DNA from: Erinaceus europaeus
Taxonomy: Eukaryota > Chordata > Mammalia > Eulipotyphla > Erinaceidae
Direction of reading: 5' to 3'
Length of the DNA: 64,000 nt
Assembly: GCF_950295315.1 (NCBI RefSeq)
Contig: NC_080166.1
Coordinates: 104,315,693-104,379,692, forward strand
In this document: positions 34,690 through 46,199 of the stretch, one piece after another
How the letters are laid out: each line of letters begins with the position of its first letter
Numbering within the stretch: position 1 is the first letter of the stretch
Position numbers and translations under genes: made by a program
Notes under the pieces: model-generated
What the model saw: only the letters and a program-made list of their open reading frames with translations
The model's database searches: none
Told to the model about the DNA's origin: nothing

Positions 34690-37600
34690 ATGGCATTAAA
34701 ATATCTTCAATCTTTGATATCAATAAATGTGAATGGCCTGAATTCACCTATTAAAAGACACAGAGTAGGAAGATGGATCAGAAAACACAACCCAACAATA
34801 TGTTGTCTACAGGAAACTCACCTAATGCAACAAGACAAACACAGACTTAAAGTGAAAGGATGGAAAACTATCATTCAAGCCAATGGCCCACAAAAAAAGG
34901 GCAGGAACAGCTATTCTCATATCTGACATGATAGACTTTAAAATAGATAAGATTAAAAAAGATAGGAATGGACACTACTTAATGCTCAGAGGATCAGTCA
35001 ATCAAGAGGACTTAACAATTATTAATATCTATGCACCCAATGAGAAGCCATCTAAATACATCAAACTTCTACTGAAAGAGCTACAGCAATATATTAACAG
35101 TAACACAATCATAGTAGGGGACTTCAACACCCCACTCTCTCAACTTGACAGATCATCCAGGCAGAAAATCAGTAAAGACATAAGGGAGCTAAATGAAGAG
35201 ATAGATAAACTAGAACTATTGGACATTTTCAGAGTCATTCATCCCAAGAAACTGGAATACACATTTTACTCAAATCCACATGGGTCATTCTCAAGGATAG
35301 ACCATATGTTAGGTCACAAAGACAGAGTCAGCCAATTCAAGAGCACTGAAATCATCCCAAGCATCTTCTCAGACCGGAATTAAACTAACACTTAACAATC
35401 AACAAAAGATTAGTAACAGTCCCAAAATGTGGAAGCTCAACAGTACACTTCTTAACAACTTCTGGGTCAAAGAGGAAATCAAGGAAGAAATCAAAATGTT
35501 TCGAGAGTTCAATGAAAATGAAGACACAAGCTATCAAAATATTTGGGACACAACAGTCCTAAGAGGGAAGTTCATAGCTATACAAGCACACATTAGGAAA
35601 CAAGAAAAAGCACAAATAAACAGCCTGATTGCACATCTTAAAGACCTAGAAGAAGAACAACAAAGGAACCCTAAAGCAACCAGAAGGACAGAAATTACTA
35701 AAGTTAGGGCAGAAATAAATAACATTGAGAATAGGAAAACCATACAAAAGATCAATGAAAGTAAATGTTGGTTCTTCGAAAGAGTAAACAAAATCGACAA
35801 ACCTTTAGCCAGACTCACAAAACAAAAAAGGGAGAAGACCCAAATAAATCGGATAGTAAATGAAAGAGGAGATATCACAACAGACACTGCAGAAATTCAA
35901 CATATCATGCGAGGCTTCTATGAACAACTATATGCCACCAAGTTAGAGAACCTGGAAGAAATGAATGATTTCCTAGATACCAACCAACTTCCAAAACTAA
36001 GTAAAGAGGAAGTGGATAACATGAACAGGCCCATCACAGCTAATGAAATTGAAACAGTTATCAAAAATCTTCCCAAAAATAAAAGTCCTGGACCAGATGG
36101 TTTTACAAATGAATTCTACAAAACTTTCAAAGAAGAACTAATACCTCTACTTTTAAAAGTCTTCCAGAAGATTGAAGACACTGGAATACTCCCTGCCAGC
36201 TTCTATGAAGCCAACATCACCCTGATACCAAAAGCAGACAGGGACACAACCAAAAAAGAAAACTACAGACCAATATCTCTGATGAACATAGATGCGAAAA
36301 TATTGAACAAAATTCTAGCCAACCGGATACAGCAGTATATCAAAAAAATTGTTCATCATGACCAAGCGGGGTTTATCCCAGGCATGCAAGGTTGGTTTAA
36401 TATACGTAAATCAATCAATGTGATCCACCACATCAACAAAAGCAAGACCAAAAACCACATGGTCATATCAATAGATGCAGAGAAAGCCTTTGACAAAATA
36501 CAACATCCCTTTATGATCAAAACACTACAAAAAATAGGAATAGATGGAAAATTCCTGAAGATAGTGGAGTCTATATATAGCAAACCTACAGCCAACATCA
36601 TACTCAATGGTGAAAAACTGGAAGCATTTCCCCTCAGATCAGGTACTAGACAGGGCTGCCCACTATCACCATTACTATTCAACATAGTGTTGGAAGTTCT
36701 TGCCATAGCAATCAGGCAGGAGCAAGGAATTAAAGGAATACAGATTGGAAGAGAAGAAGTCAAACTCTCCTTATTTGCAGATGACATGATAGTATACATG
36801 GAAAAACCTAAGGAATCTAGCAAGAAGCTTTTTGAAATCATCAGGCAATACAGTAATGTGTCAGGCTATAAAATTATCATTCAAAAGTCAGTGGCATTCC
36901 TCTATGCAAACACTAAGTTAGAAGAAATTGAAATCCAGAAATCAGTTCCTTTTTCTATAGCAACAAAAACAATAAAATATCTAGGAATAAACCTAACCAA
37001 AGAAGTGAAAGACTTGTATACTGAAAATTATGAGTCACTACTCAAAGAAATTGAAAAAGACACAAAGAAGTGGAAAGATATTCCATGCTCATGGGTTGGA
37101 AGAATTAACATCATCAAAATGAATATATTACCCAGAGCCATCTACAAATTTAATGCTATCCCCATCAAGATCCCAAGCACATTTTTTAGGAGAATAGAAC
37201 AAATGCTACAAATGTTTATCTGGAACCAGAAAAGACCTAGAATTGCCAAAACAATCTTGAGAAAAAAGAACAGAACCGGAGGCATCACACTGCCAGATCT
37301 CAAACTATATTATAGCGCCATTGTCATCAAAACTGCTTGGTACTGGAACATGAACAGACACACTGACCAGTGGAATAGAATTGAGAGCCCAGAAATGAGG
37401 CACCACACCTATGGACATCTAATCTTTGACAAAGGGGCCCAGACTATTATATGGGGGAAGCAGAGTCTCTTCAACAAATGGTGTTGGAAACAATGGGTTG
37501 AAACATGCAAAAGAATGAAACTGAATCACTGTATTTCACCAAATACAAAAGTAAATTCCAAGTGGATCAAGGACTTGGATGTTAGACCAGAAATTATCAG

Positions 37601-38500
37601 ATACTTAGAGGAAAATATTGGAAGAACTTTTTTCCGCATAAATTTTAAAGACATATTCAATGAAACGAATCCAATTACAAGGAAGACTAAGGCAAGTATA
37701 AACCTATGGGACCACATCAAATTAAAAAGCTTCTTCACAGCAAAAGAAACCACTACCCAAATCAAGAGACCCCTCACAGAATGGGAGAAGATCTTTACAT
37801 GCCATACATCAGATAAGAGTTTAATAACCAACATATATAAAGAGCTTACCAGACTCAACAACAAGACAACAACCCCATCCAAAAATGGGGGGAGGAATTG
37901 GACAGAATATTCACCACAGAAGAGATCCAAAAGGCCGAGAAACACATGAAAAAATGCTCCAAGTCTCTGATTGTCAGAGAAATGCAAATCAAGACAACAA
38001 TGAGATATCACTTCACTCCTGTGAGAATGTCACACATCAGAAAAGGTAACAGCAGCAAATGCTGGAGAGGGTGTGGGGTCAAAGGAACCCTCCTGCACTG
38101 CTGGTGGGAATGTCAATTGGTCCAACCTCTGTGGAGAACAGTCTGGAGAACTCTCAGAAGGCTAGAAATGGACCTACCCTATGACCCTGCAATTCCCCTC
38201 CTGGGGATATATCCTAAGGAACCCAACACATGCATCCAAAAAGATCTGTGTACACATATGTTCTTGGCAGCACAATTTGTAATAGCCAAAACCTGGAAGC
38301 AACCCAGGTGTCCAACAACAGATGAGTGGCTGAGCAAGTTGTGGTATATATACACAATGGAATACTACTCAGCTGTAAAAAATGGTGACTTCACCGTTTT
38401 CAGCCGATCTTGGATGGACCTTGAAAAAATCATGTTGAGTGAAATAAGTCAGAAACAGAAGGATGAATATGGGATGATATCACTCTCAGGCCGAAGTTGA
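34690..38500 (+). pseudogene. L1 ORF2 (endonuclease + reverse transcriptase), frame-broken
   Basis: ORF2p nicks target DNA and copies L1 RNA. All hallmark blocks survive: endonuclease SINVNGLNSPIKR, QETHL, VGDFN and SRIDHML (34690-35383); reverse transcriptase with [17 protein letters not shown] and LFADDMIVY (FADD at 36774-36785); and the C-terminal [18 protein letters not shown] (C-x3-C-x7-H-x4-C, near 38060-38115). Three frame changes split it: an extra A in a 7-A run (34890-34905; the other copy has 6), a break at GACCGGAATTAAA (about 35372-35385) between endonuclease and RT that both copies share, and an indel near 37870. The 840-codon middle frame (35427-37949) holds most of the RT. No full ORF2p can be made without frameshifting. 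Confidence 0.93.
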
Positions 38501-38575
38501 AAAACAAGATTAGAAAAGAAAACACAAGTCGAACCTGAAATGGAATTGGAGTATTACACCAAAGTAAAAGACTCT

Positions 38576-38596
38576 GGGGTGGGTGGGTGGGTGGGG
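38576..38596 (+). promoter_or_regulatory. G-quadruplex motif in L1 3' UTR
   Basis: GGGGTGGGTGGGTGGGTGGGG minus one base per field limit: five G-runs of 3-4 separated by single T. Guanine tracts in the 3' UTR are a known feature of mammalian L1s. The other copy has only GGGGTAGGTGGGTGGGG. Confidence 0.85.
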
Positions 38597-38696
38597 AGAA
38601 TACAGGTCCATGAAAAATGATGAATGAAATAGTGGGGGTTGTATTGCTAAATGGGAATCTGGGGAATGTTATGCATGTAAAAAAAAATAAAAAAAG

Positions 38697-39245
38697 AAGT
38701 AGAAACGCAAAGCAGAAATTGACTGAGTTTGGAGTATGGCACCAAAGTAAGAAAGCAGAAGTATACTAGAGTTTGCAGTGAGTACCTCCCTAATACTTCC
38801 TCTCCACTTTTCCAAGCTTTGGGTCCAGGATTGCTCAACAATTTGTTTGGCTTTGTATGTTAACTCTCTTTTCAGTCACCAGGTTCCAGGTGTCATCAGG
38901 ATGCCGGCCAGACTTCCCTGGATTGAAGACACCACCAATGTGTCCTGGAGCTCAGCTTCCCCAGAGACCCATCCTACTAGGGAAAGAGAGAGGCAGACTG
39001 GGAGTATGGACCGACCAGTCAACGCCCATGTTTAGCGAGGAAGCAATTACAGAAGCCAGACCTTCTACCTTCTGCAACCCTCAATGACCCTGAGTCCATG
39101 CTCCCAGAGGGATAGAGAATGGGAAAGCTATCGGGGGAGGGGGTGGGATATGGAGATTGGGCGGTGGGAATTGTGTGGAGTTGTACCCCTCCTACCCTAT
39201 GGTTTTGTTAATTAATCCTTTCTTTAATAAAAAAAATAAAAAGAA
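38697..39245 (+). other. 3' transduced segment: older L1 3' UTR plus second poly(A)
   Basis: Follows the first A-rich tract and starts AGTAGAAACGCAAAGCAG. From 38760 on it is the shared L1 3'-terminal module (CAATTTGTTTGGCTTTGTAT to GTGTGGAGTTGTACCCCTCC), ending in TTTCTTTAATAAAAAAAATA. It lies inside the target-site duplication of the young L1, so transcription probably read through the source L1's weak end into a neighbouring old L1 3' UTR. Confidence 0.75.
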
Positions 39246-39336
39246 AGAAATTAAGATACAGAACATGCAATGACATCATGATTAAAATCAAGCAAATATA
39301 TGCATGTGTTAGCTATTTTAAAAATATTTTTATTTA

Positions 39337-39560
39337 GGGGAAGTCGGTCGCTAGCACAGTGGGTTAAGCACATGTGGTACAAAGCACAAGGACCAGCATA
39401 AGGATCCTGGTTCGAGCCCCTGGCTCTCCACCTGCAGGGGATTCGCTTCACAAGTGGTGAAGTAGGTCAGCAGGTGTCTGTCTTTCTCTCCTCCTCTATG
39501 TCTTCCCCTCCTCTCTCCATTTCTCTCTTCCTATCTAACAACAATGACATCAATGGGGTC
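39337..39560 (+). mobile_element. SINE type 'A', 3'-shortened
   Basis: GGGGAAGTCGGTCGCTAGCA, AAGGATCCTGGTTCGAGCCC, CTGCAGGGGATTCGCTTCAC, CT-rich body, ends CTAACAACAATGACATCAAT without the usual tail. Confidence 0.88.
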
Positions 39561-39814
39561 CAGATGCAAACATGACCCATGTGTGTGACAAAGCTGCAAT
39601 ATTAGCTAGTTATTAGCTAGTTATTTGGCCAGCTTTTTAATATGTTTTATGTGACATGAGAATAAAGCTTACAAAAATATTTTGAAAATGGAGACTTTAT
39701 TTTCTGATGTTGTAGAGACAAAGACATATTTCCTCCACCCCAATCTGTATGTTGAAGCCGCATAGGTGGAACTTAAGCAACAACCTTAAAGGAAAACATA
39801 AGGTGAAACTTGAA
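39561..39814. other. Short intergenic stretch
   Basis: TTAGCTAGTTATTAGCTAGT is a small direct repeat near 39602. Otherwise nothing recognised. Confidence 0.45.
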
Positions 39815-40120
39815 CTCCTCAACCCAGGTTTTTTACTTTGGTGCCCTACTCCAAATTCAGTCAAATCCTGCTTTGAGTTTCCCTCTCTGTTCTTATTTCT
39901 CAACTTCTGTTTATAAGCAGAATCTTCTCATACTTGTCTTTATCTTTCTGACTTAGCTCACTTAACATAATTCCTCTAGCTCCATCCAAGATGGGTCAGA
40001 GAAGGTGGGTTCATTGTTCTTAATACTGCATAGTATTCCATTGTTTGTATATATATATATATATATCACAGCTTTTTCAGACACTTATATGTTATTGGAC
40101 ACCTAGGTTGCTTCCAGGTT

Positions 40121-42530
40121 TTAGCTATTACAAATTGTGCTGCTATGAACATAGGTGTCCACATATCTTTTTGGTTGGGTCTTATGGAGTCCTTGGGGGT
40201 ATATCCCCAGGAGAAGAATTACTGGATCATATGGAAGGTCTATTTCTAGCCTTGTGAGATTTCTGCAGACTGCTCTCCACAGAGATTGAATCAATTTACA
40301 TTCCCACCAGCAGTGTAGAAGGGTTGCTTTGTCCCCACAGCCTCTCCAGCATTTGTTGTTGCTGTCCTTATTGATGTATGCCATTCTCACAGGGGTGAGG
40401 TGGTTTCTCAATGTTGTCTTTATTTCCATTTCTCTGACAGTCAGTGACCTGGAGCAATTTTTCATGTGTTAGCCTTTTGGCCTTATAATATAGTTGGAGA
40501 TCTAGGAGTGTGATGCTTCCATCTCTATTTCTTTTCCTCAAGATTTTTTTGGTGATTCTAGGTGTTTTCTGGTTCCAGATAAATGATTGTAGTTTTTGTT
40601 CTATTTTCTTGAAGAATCTTGGTGGAACTTTGATGGGTATCACATTAAATTTGTATATGGCTCTGGGGAGAATATTCATTTTGATGATATTTATTCTTCC
40701 AATCCATGAGCATGGGATGTCTTTCCATTTCTTGGTATCAGTTTCTATTTCCTTGAATAGTGACTCACAGTTTTCAGTATACATGTCTCTTACTTCTTTG
40801 ATCAGCTTTACTCCTAGATATTTTATTGATTTTGCTGCAACAGTGAATGGGAATAATTTCTGGATGTCGTCTTCTTCAGACTTAGTGTTTGCATAAAGAA
40901 ATGCCACTGATTTTTGTACACTGATTTTGTAGCCTGACATCTAGCTATGTTGCCTAATAACTTCCAGTAGTTCCCTGCTGTATTCTTTAGGTTTTTTTTT
41001 TTTTATGTATACTATCATCTGCAAATAATTAGAGCTTGATTTCTTCCCTTCTAATCTGTATTCCTTTGATTTCTTTCTCTTGCCTGATTGCTATGGCAAG
41101 AACTTCCAATACTATGTTGAAGAGTAATGGTGATAATGAACAACAGCCCTGTCTAGTCCCCAATCTGAGGGGGAATGCTTTCAGCTTCTGTCCACTGAGT
41201 ATAATATTGGCTGTAGGTTTGCTATAGGTAGATTCCATTATCTTGAGGAACTTCCCAACTATTCCCATTTTTGTAGGGTTTTGAGCATGAATGGGTGTTG
41301 GATTTTGTCAAAGGCTTTCTCTGCATCTATTGAGATAATCATGTGTTTTTTGGCTTTACTTTTATTAATATGGTGAATAACATTGATTGACTTATGCAAT
41401 TTGAACCAGCCTTGCATTCCTGAGATAAATACCACTTGGTCATGATGAACAAACTTTGATATACTGCTGTATCTGGTTGGCCAGGATCTTGCTTAATATT
41501 TTGGCATCTATGTTCATCAGAGATATTGGTCTGTAGTTTTCCTTTTTTGTTGTGTCCCTATCTGCTTTTTGTATCAGGGTGATATTGGCTTCATAGAAGG
41601 TGGAAGGGAGTGTTCCTGTTTCTTAAATCTTTTGGAAGAGCTTTAGCAGTATAGGTATTAACTATTTCCTGTAGGTTTTGTAGAATTTGGTTGTGAAGCC
41701 ATCTGGTCCAGGACTTCTGTTGTTGGGAATATTCTTAATAACTGTTTCAATTTCTTTGTCTGTAATTGGTGCATTTAGGTTTTTTTATATGTATTTATTT
41801 ATCCCCTTTTGTTGCCCTTTTTTTAAATTATTGTTGTAGCTATTATTGTTGTTACTGATATTGTCATTGTTGGATAGAACAGAGAGAAATGAAGAGAAGA
41901 GGGGAAGGCAAAGAGGGGAAGAGAAAGATAGACTCCTACAGACATGCTTCACTGCTGGTAAAGTGACACCCATGCAGGTGGGGAGCCAGGGGCTCGAACT
42001 GGGTTCTTTACGCTGGTCCTTGTGCTTTGTGGCACATGATCTTAACATGCTGTGCTATGCGTGACTCCCACATTTAGGTTTTGTAGTTCTTCTTGATTCA
42101 ATTTTAGAAGGACATAAGTTTCTAGGAATTCTTCCATTTCTTCCAGATTCTCTAGCTTGGTGGCGTATAGTTCTTCATAGAAGTTTTGCATGATTCTCTG
42201 GATTTCTGTGGTGTCAGTTGTAATATCTCCTCTATCATTTATAATTCTATTTATTTGTGTCTTTTTTGTTTGTTTTTTTAGTAAGTCTGGCTAGGAGGTT
42301 GTCAATTTTGTTTAATTTTTCAAAGAACCAACATTTGGCTTCATTGATCTTTTGTATGATTCTCTTATTTTCTATGTTTATTTCTGCTCTAATTTTAGTG
42401 ATTTCTGTCCTTCTGGTTGCTTAATCTTCCTTTGTTCCTCTTCCTCTAAGTCCTTAAGGTGTGCAGTAAGGTAATTTATTTGAGCTTTTTTCTTGTTCTC
42501 TAATGTGTGTTTGTATGGCTATACAACTAA
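40121..42530 (-). pseudogene. L1 ORF2 remnant
   Basis: The separate minus frames at 40121-40465, 40368-40940 and 41029-41268 (the last with GTRQGC and [20 protein letters not shown]) are pieces of one ORF2 in different frames. The FADD active-site region near 41000-41030 falls in a T-rich, damaged part. Inactive. Confidence 0.88.
41784..42070 (-). mobile_element. SINE type 'A' inside L1 ORF2
   Basis: Minus strand GGGAGTCACGCATAGCACAG ... GGGATAAATAAATACATAT. CATTTAGGTTTT is duplicated at 41772-41783 and 42071-42082. Confidence 0.92.
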
Positions 42531-43144
42531 TGTTTTAAGGTAGCAGGTCAAGGGAAGACTTCTTTGCAACTCATGTTGTTTCATACACACTTATGTGTTC
42601 ATGTTTTAACATAGTCTAAATAGTTAAAAATCTGAGTATGATTCCTTTCAAAATAATTTAGAAGAAAGTTTTTGTACAGTTGTTACTAGAATATCTCAAT
42701 ATCAAATTACAAACTTATGGTATGAAGAATTATACACCTTAACATTTAGCACTCATAAAAATAATGCTAGAGATAAAAAGTCAAAAGGAAAAGATAGACA
42801 TGCTATTTGCACTCAGCTATAGAATATAATGGTTTCTCTGAAACAGTGACTCAAAGGTAAATTCCCTATGAAATTTTCAGCATGGAGAATACTGAAACCA
42901 AACAGGTATCTGACCCTTATTCACCTCACTGCTTTGTATTCTATTTTTACCTTCAGGACTAATGAACATATGAGAAAAGAAAAACCTGCAATGGAAAGCA
43001 GAAGAGCTCCCCTTTGCCTCAGGAAGCATGTGGTGCTTTCCCTATGCCATGCTGATTTGGGATGACAAGATTGTAACAGTTGCTCCCAACTTGTAGCAAA
43101 ATGCCCTGACTTGCAAAGCTTTTTACAATAAAATCCATTTGTTT

Positions 43145-43190
<46 letters not shown>

Positions 43191-43632
43191 TCTCTTTCTT
43201 TCTTTTTAATAAGTCAGCAGTTCATAAAAAATATCTACCTATGCATTGCCTTTAGGGTGCCCCTAAATTATAGATGAGTTTAGTAATTTGCTGATAGCAA
43301 AGTTTTGTTCATAGTAGGCTTCCAATATGCAAATGATCAAATGATTTTTTCTTGAGCAGACCCACTTTCTTCAATGCTTCTGATAGCTCATCAATATACA
43401 ATTTAAAAAAAACAGGAATGAATAAGACAGGGGGAAAAAGAAAATGACTTCACAAAGTCTTTGTGAAATATACAAAATAATCAGAAAGATACACCCTTCC
43501 CTTCAAACAACAGACAAAAGTGGAGGTCAGATATATCATTTCTGGGTTAAAAATATATATGTATATAAATCTATATTAGAAATATTTATCTGAAGTAGAA
43601 TACAATAAAATAGAAAGTTAAAAAAGAAAAAA
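42531..43632. other. 1.1 kb of intergenic DNA with a TTTC microsatellite
   Basis: (TTTC)n occupies 43142-43208. A 65-codon frame (42868-43065) has no recognisable feature. Confidence 0.55.
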
Positions 43633-43712
43633 ATGGCCTCTGGGAGTGGTGTATTTGTAGTGCAAGCACTGAGTATTAATGATAATCCTGGTGGTAATAA
43701 AAATAAATAAAT
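43633..43712 (+). mobile_element. SINE 3' module fragment
   Basis: AATGGCCTCTGGGAGTGGTG, ATTTGTAGTGCAAGCACTGA, ATAATCCTGGTGGTAATAAA: the 3' extension also seen at 45491-45560 and 58139-58200. Confidence 0.7.
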
Positions 43713-44727
43713 AAGTACAATGTGTACGAATGCACACCATCCTTAAAAAGGATATATTATAGTTGATTTAAAAAAGATATAACATATTTGCATAGTTTGC
43801 ACTTACTAAATACATAAACTATAAATTACTTCCACTTATTAATTACCATACGCTGATATAGTAATAAGAAGATGGTAATTAATGTCCTTTTCCCAAATTT
43901 AATAAAGTCCAGAGAAACCAAGGCATATTACATCATGTGAACTATTAGCTAAAATTATACATAAAGGATGTGGTTTGAGGTAGTAATCAGTTTAATAGAC
44001 AATTAAAATTAAATTGACCTCTTAATATGAATTTAATTTACATGAAAATTATGATACCTCTTAATTTGCATGTAACAAACTTTGTGTGCCTCTTTATCAT
44101 AAGTGTTGACTAATTTCTCTTAGAGTTAAAGGTAAAAACATCCAATGATTAGATATCAGTGCTAATCATGTGCATTTACTTTGCAGGAAAATATCTAAGT
44201 GGAAATTTAGGACGCAGCAGGAAACTCCAACTTCAGCCAAGCATAACTCAAGCTGCTAGAAATATGTTAGAAAATATTTTGAATGAGTCTTCACTTGATA
44301 CTAAATGTCCACTAATAACTGTAATGGGCTGGAAATTGCTCAGTGTAATAGTTATGTTAACTAATGAAGTAGCTACAATCGATGAAAGCTTAATCAGTTA
44401 TGAGAATATTACTTGAGCAACATAATTTTTTTTCCAGACAATAAAAAGTCAGGAAACATTTTAGCTGAAACCTAATGTCAGCCATGACATAAAAAGTGAA
44501 ACCAAGGCAATTGCACAGCATATGTCATCAAAAGACTTCTCTGATTCTTACCTGAAAAACACTGGCATCAAACTTCCAGGCTAATTTATATTAGGCAACA
44601 AGATATAACTAGATTATATGGGGACCACAGCATGTGAAGTTGAAACAGACATGAAGAGGAAATCTAGAAAATATCATTATCCCAGTTAGAGGGTCTATAT
44701 ACAATCAAAATATTAAAAAAATGTTTT
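43713..44727. other. 1 kb of intergenic DNA, no gene seen
   Basis: A plus frame of 85 codons (44159-44416) has no motif I recognise, no plausible neighbours and no repeat origin I can show. I leave it uncalled. Confidence 0.5.
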
Positions 44728-44920
44728 GGGGACCGGGATGTAGAGCACCGGATTAAACGCACATAGTGCAAAGTGCAAGGAGCTGCTCAAGGATTCCGGT
44801 TCGAGTCCCTACTCCCCACATGCAGTGAAGCAAGTCTACAGGTGTCTTTCTCTCCCCCTTTTTATCTCCCCCTCCTCTCTCAATTACTCTCTGTTCTATC
44901 CTATTTAAAAAAAAAAAAAG
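44728..44920 (+). mobile_element. SINE of a tandem trio, copy 1
   Basis: GGGACCGGGATGTAGAGCAC, GGATTCCGGTTCGAGTCCC, GTGAAGCAAGTCTACAGGTG, CT-rich body ending TCTATCCTATTTAAAAAAAA. Shorter tail than 'A' copies. Confidence 0.85.
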
Positions 44921-44921
44921 A

Positions 44922-45199
44922 GGGGAAGTCGGTGGTAGCACAGCGGGTTGAGCACACGTGACCCAAAGCGGAAGGACCGGGTAAGGATCCGGTTGGAGCC
45001 CCCAGCAGAAGGACCACTTCACAGGCTGTGAAGCAGGTCTGCAGGTGTCTATCTTTCTCTCCCCCTCTCTGCCTTTCCCTCCTCTGTCTATTTTTCTCTG
45101 TCCTATCTAACAAGGATGACGACAACAATAACAACAACTACTACAACAATAAGAAACAACAAGGGCAACAAAAGGGAAAATAAATATATATTAAAAAAG
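44922..45199 (+). mobile_element. SINE of a tandem trio, copy 2 (type 'A')
   Basis: GGGGAAGTCGGTGGTAGCAC follows the poly(A) of copy 1. CACTTCACAGGCTGTGAAGC, AACAAGGGCAACAAAAGGGA, AAATAAATATATATT tail. Confidence 0.9.
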
Positions 45200-45200
45200 A

Positions 45201-45490
45201 GGGAGTTGGGCGGTAGCGCAGTGGGTTAAGCACATGTGGCACAAAGCACAAGAACCAGCATAAGGATCTGGGTTGGAGCCCCTGGCTCCCCACCTGTAGG
45301 GTAGTCGCTTCATAGGCAGTGAAGCAGGTTTGCAGGTCTTTCACCTTCTTTGTCCTCCCCATTTCTCTCTGTCCTATCTAACAAGAACGACATCAGTAAC
45401 ACCAACAATAACTACAACAACAATAATAAAAAAAAGGGCAACAAAAGGGAAAATAAATAAATACAAAAAAATAAATAAAAACAAAGAAAA
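45201..45490 (+). mobile_element. SINE of a tandem trio, copy 3 (type 'A')
   Basis: GGGAGTTGGGCGGTAGCGCA follows the tail of copy 2. GTCGCTTCATAGGCAGTGAA, AAAAGGGCAACAAAAGGGAA, AAATAAATAC tail. Confidence 0.9.
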
Positions 45491-45590
45491 AATGGCCTCC
45501 AGGAGCAAAGGATTCATAGTGCAGGCACCCAGCCCTAACAATAACCTTAAAGACAAAATAATAATAATAATAAATAATAATAATAATGTT
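45491..45590 (+). mobile_element. SINE 3' module fragment with AAT tail
   Basis: AATGGCCTCCAGGAGCAAAG, CATAGTGCAGGCACCCAGCC, AATAACCTTAAAGAC, then (AAT)n. It sits directly after copy 3 with no head of its own. Confidence 0.75.
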
Positions 45591-45707
45591 CTTATCCACA
45601 GGTTCTATCATTCTGTCAGCTAGGTACTTAAGAACCAATTTCTCACCCCCTTTTCTTTCTTTCTTCTATAATTCTTCTTCTCCTTCTCCTTCTCCTCCTC
45701 CTTTTTT

Positions 45708-45832
45708 CTTTTTTACCAGAGTACTGTTCAACCCTGATTTATAGTGGTGCTGGGGATTAAACCTGAACTTTTGTGCCTCTGGCATGAAAAGCTTTTTTGC
45801 ATAACCATCAAGCTGCCTCCCCAGCGCACTGG
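45708..45832 (-). mobile_element. SINE type 'C'
   Basis: Minus strand GGGGAGGCAGCTTGATGGTT, CATGCCAGAGGCACAAAAGT, CACCACTATAAATCAGGGTT. CTTCTCCTTCTCC repeats lie just upstream. Confidence 0.8.
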
Positions 45833-46199
45833 GAAAAAAAAATTATGATTAGTTTCCCTTCTAATGTGTAACTAGGATGGATATGTTTAGTAGCTGCCTG
45901 CACTCTCATTCATTGCTTGACCTATAGATTTGAGCAGTTCTGAAGGTCACCTTCATATAGCAAATCTCCACTCCCTAGTCAGTGTAGCAAATCAGAACTA
46001 GTATGGAATATTGAAAGATTTTGCAACAATTAGCACCAATATCTCAGATTTAAAATATTGACAGGTAACAATCCATATCATTTGTTTCTTTTTATATTAA
46101 TGCTTTACTAATTTTTAAACTGCACCATTAGTGCAATGAAACAACCGTTGATTTAATAAATTTTTGTAGGACTTAGAGCAAGCAAATTTTTTTTTTGTA
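45833..46199. other. Intergenic, nothing recognised
   Basis: No typed repeat and no frame. Confidence 0.5.

Larger units (their letters stand above)
33057..39245 (+). mobile_element. Near-full-length young L1 with 3' transduced sequence
   Basis: Complete L1 order: 5' UTR (33057-33658), ORF1 (33659-34633), 56-base spacer, ORF2 (34690-38500, broken), short 3' UTR and A-rich tract at 38679-38696, then ~530 bases more and a second A-rich tail. AGAAATTAAGATACAG flanks the whole at 33041-33056 and 39246-39261, without a mismatch, so the extra 3' sequence arrived with the L1. The nucleotide sequence is very close to the copy at 50818-56640. ORF1 is open; ORF2 has three frame breaks, so it cannot move on its own. 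Confidence 0.93.
39815..42530 (-). mobile_element. Old 5'-truncated L1, internally deleted, with nested SINE
   Basis: Minus strand from about 42530 (start of the RT-side linker of ORF2) to a 3' UTR piece at 39815. Blocks seen: RT linker with HTLENKKKAQINYLTAHL-like traces (about 42440-42510), a degraded RT domain, KYLGVKLIKEVRDMYTENCE (40368-40940), and the cysteine-rich end [19 protein letters not shown] (40121-40465). About 0.5 kb of ORF2 is missing at 40470 (the codon run jumps from ...LYYKAK to ...ANT...LLQVTDCQR). A SINE interrupts it at 41784-42070. Confidence 0.85.

Noticed and set aside
35534..35887. Hydrophobic minus frames opposite L1 ORF2
   Set aside because: Antisense shadows of ORF2, repeated at 53436-53795 in the second copy.
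38697..39245. Independent older L1 insertion abutting the young L1
   Set aside because: The left duplication lies before the young L1 and the right one after this segment, and no duplication flanks the young L1 alone.
44159..44416. 85-codon plus frame
   Set aside because: No recognisable domain; could be an exon only if splice sites and homology were shown, which I cannot do here.
45400..45590. Short spaced repeats as a CRISPR array
   Set aside because: They are AAT and AAC microsatellites in SINE tails; the genome is mammalian.
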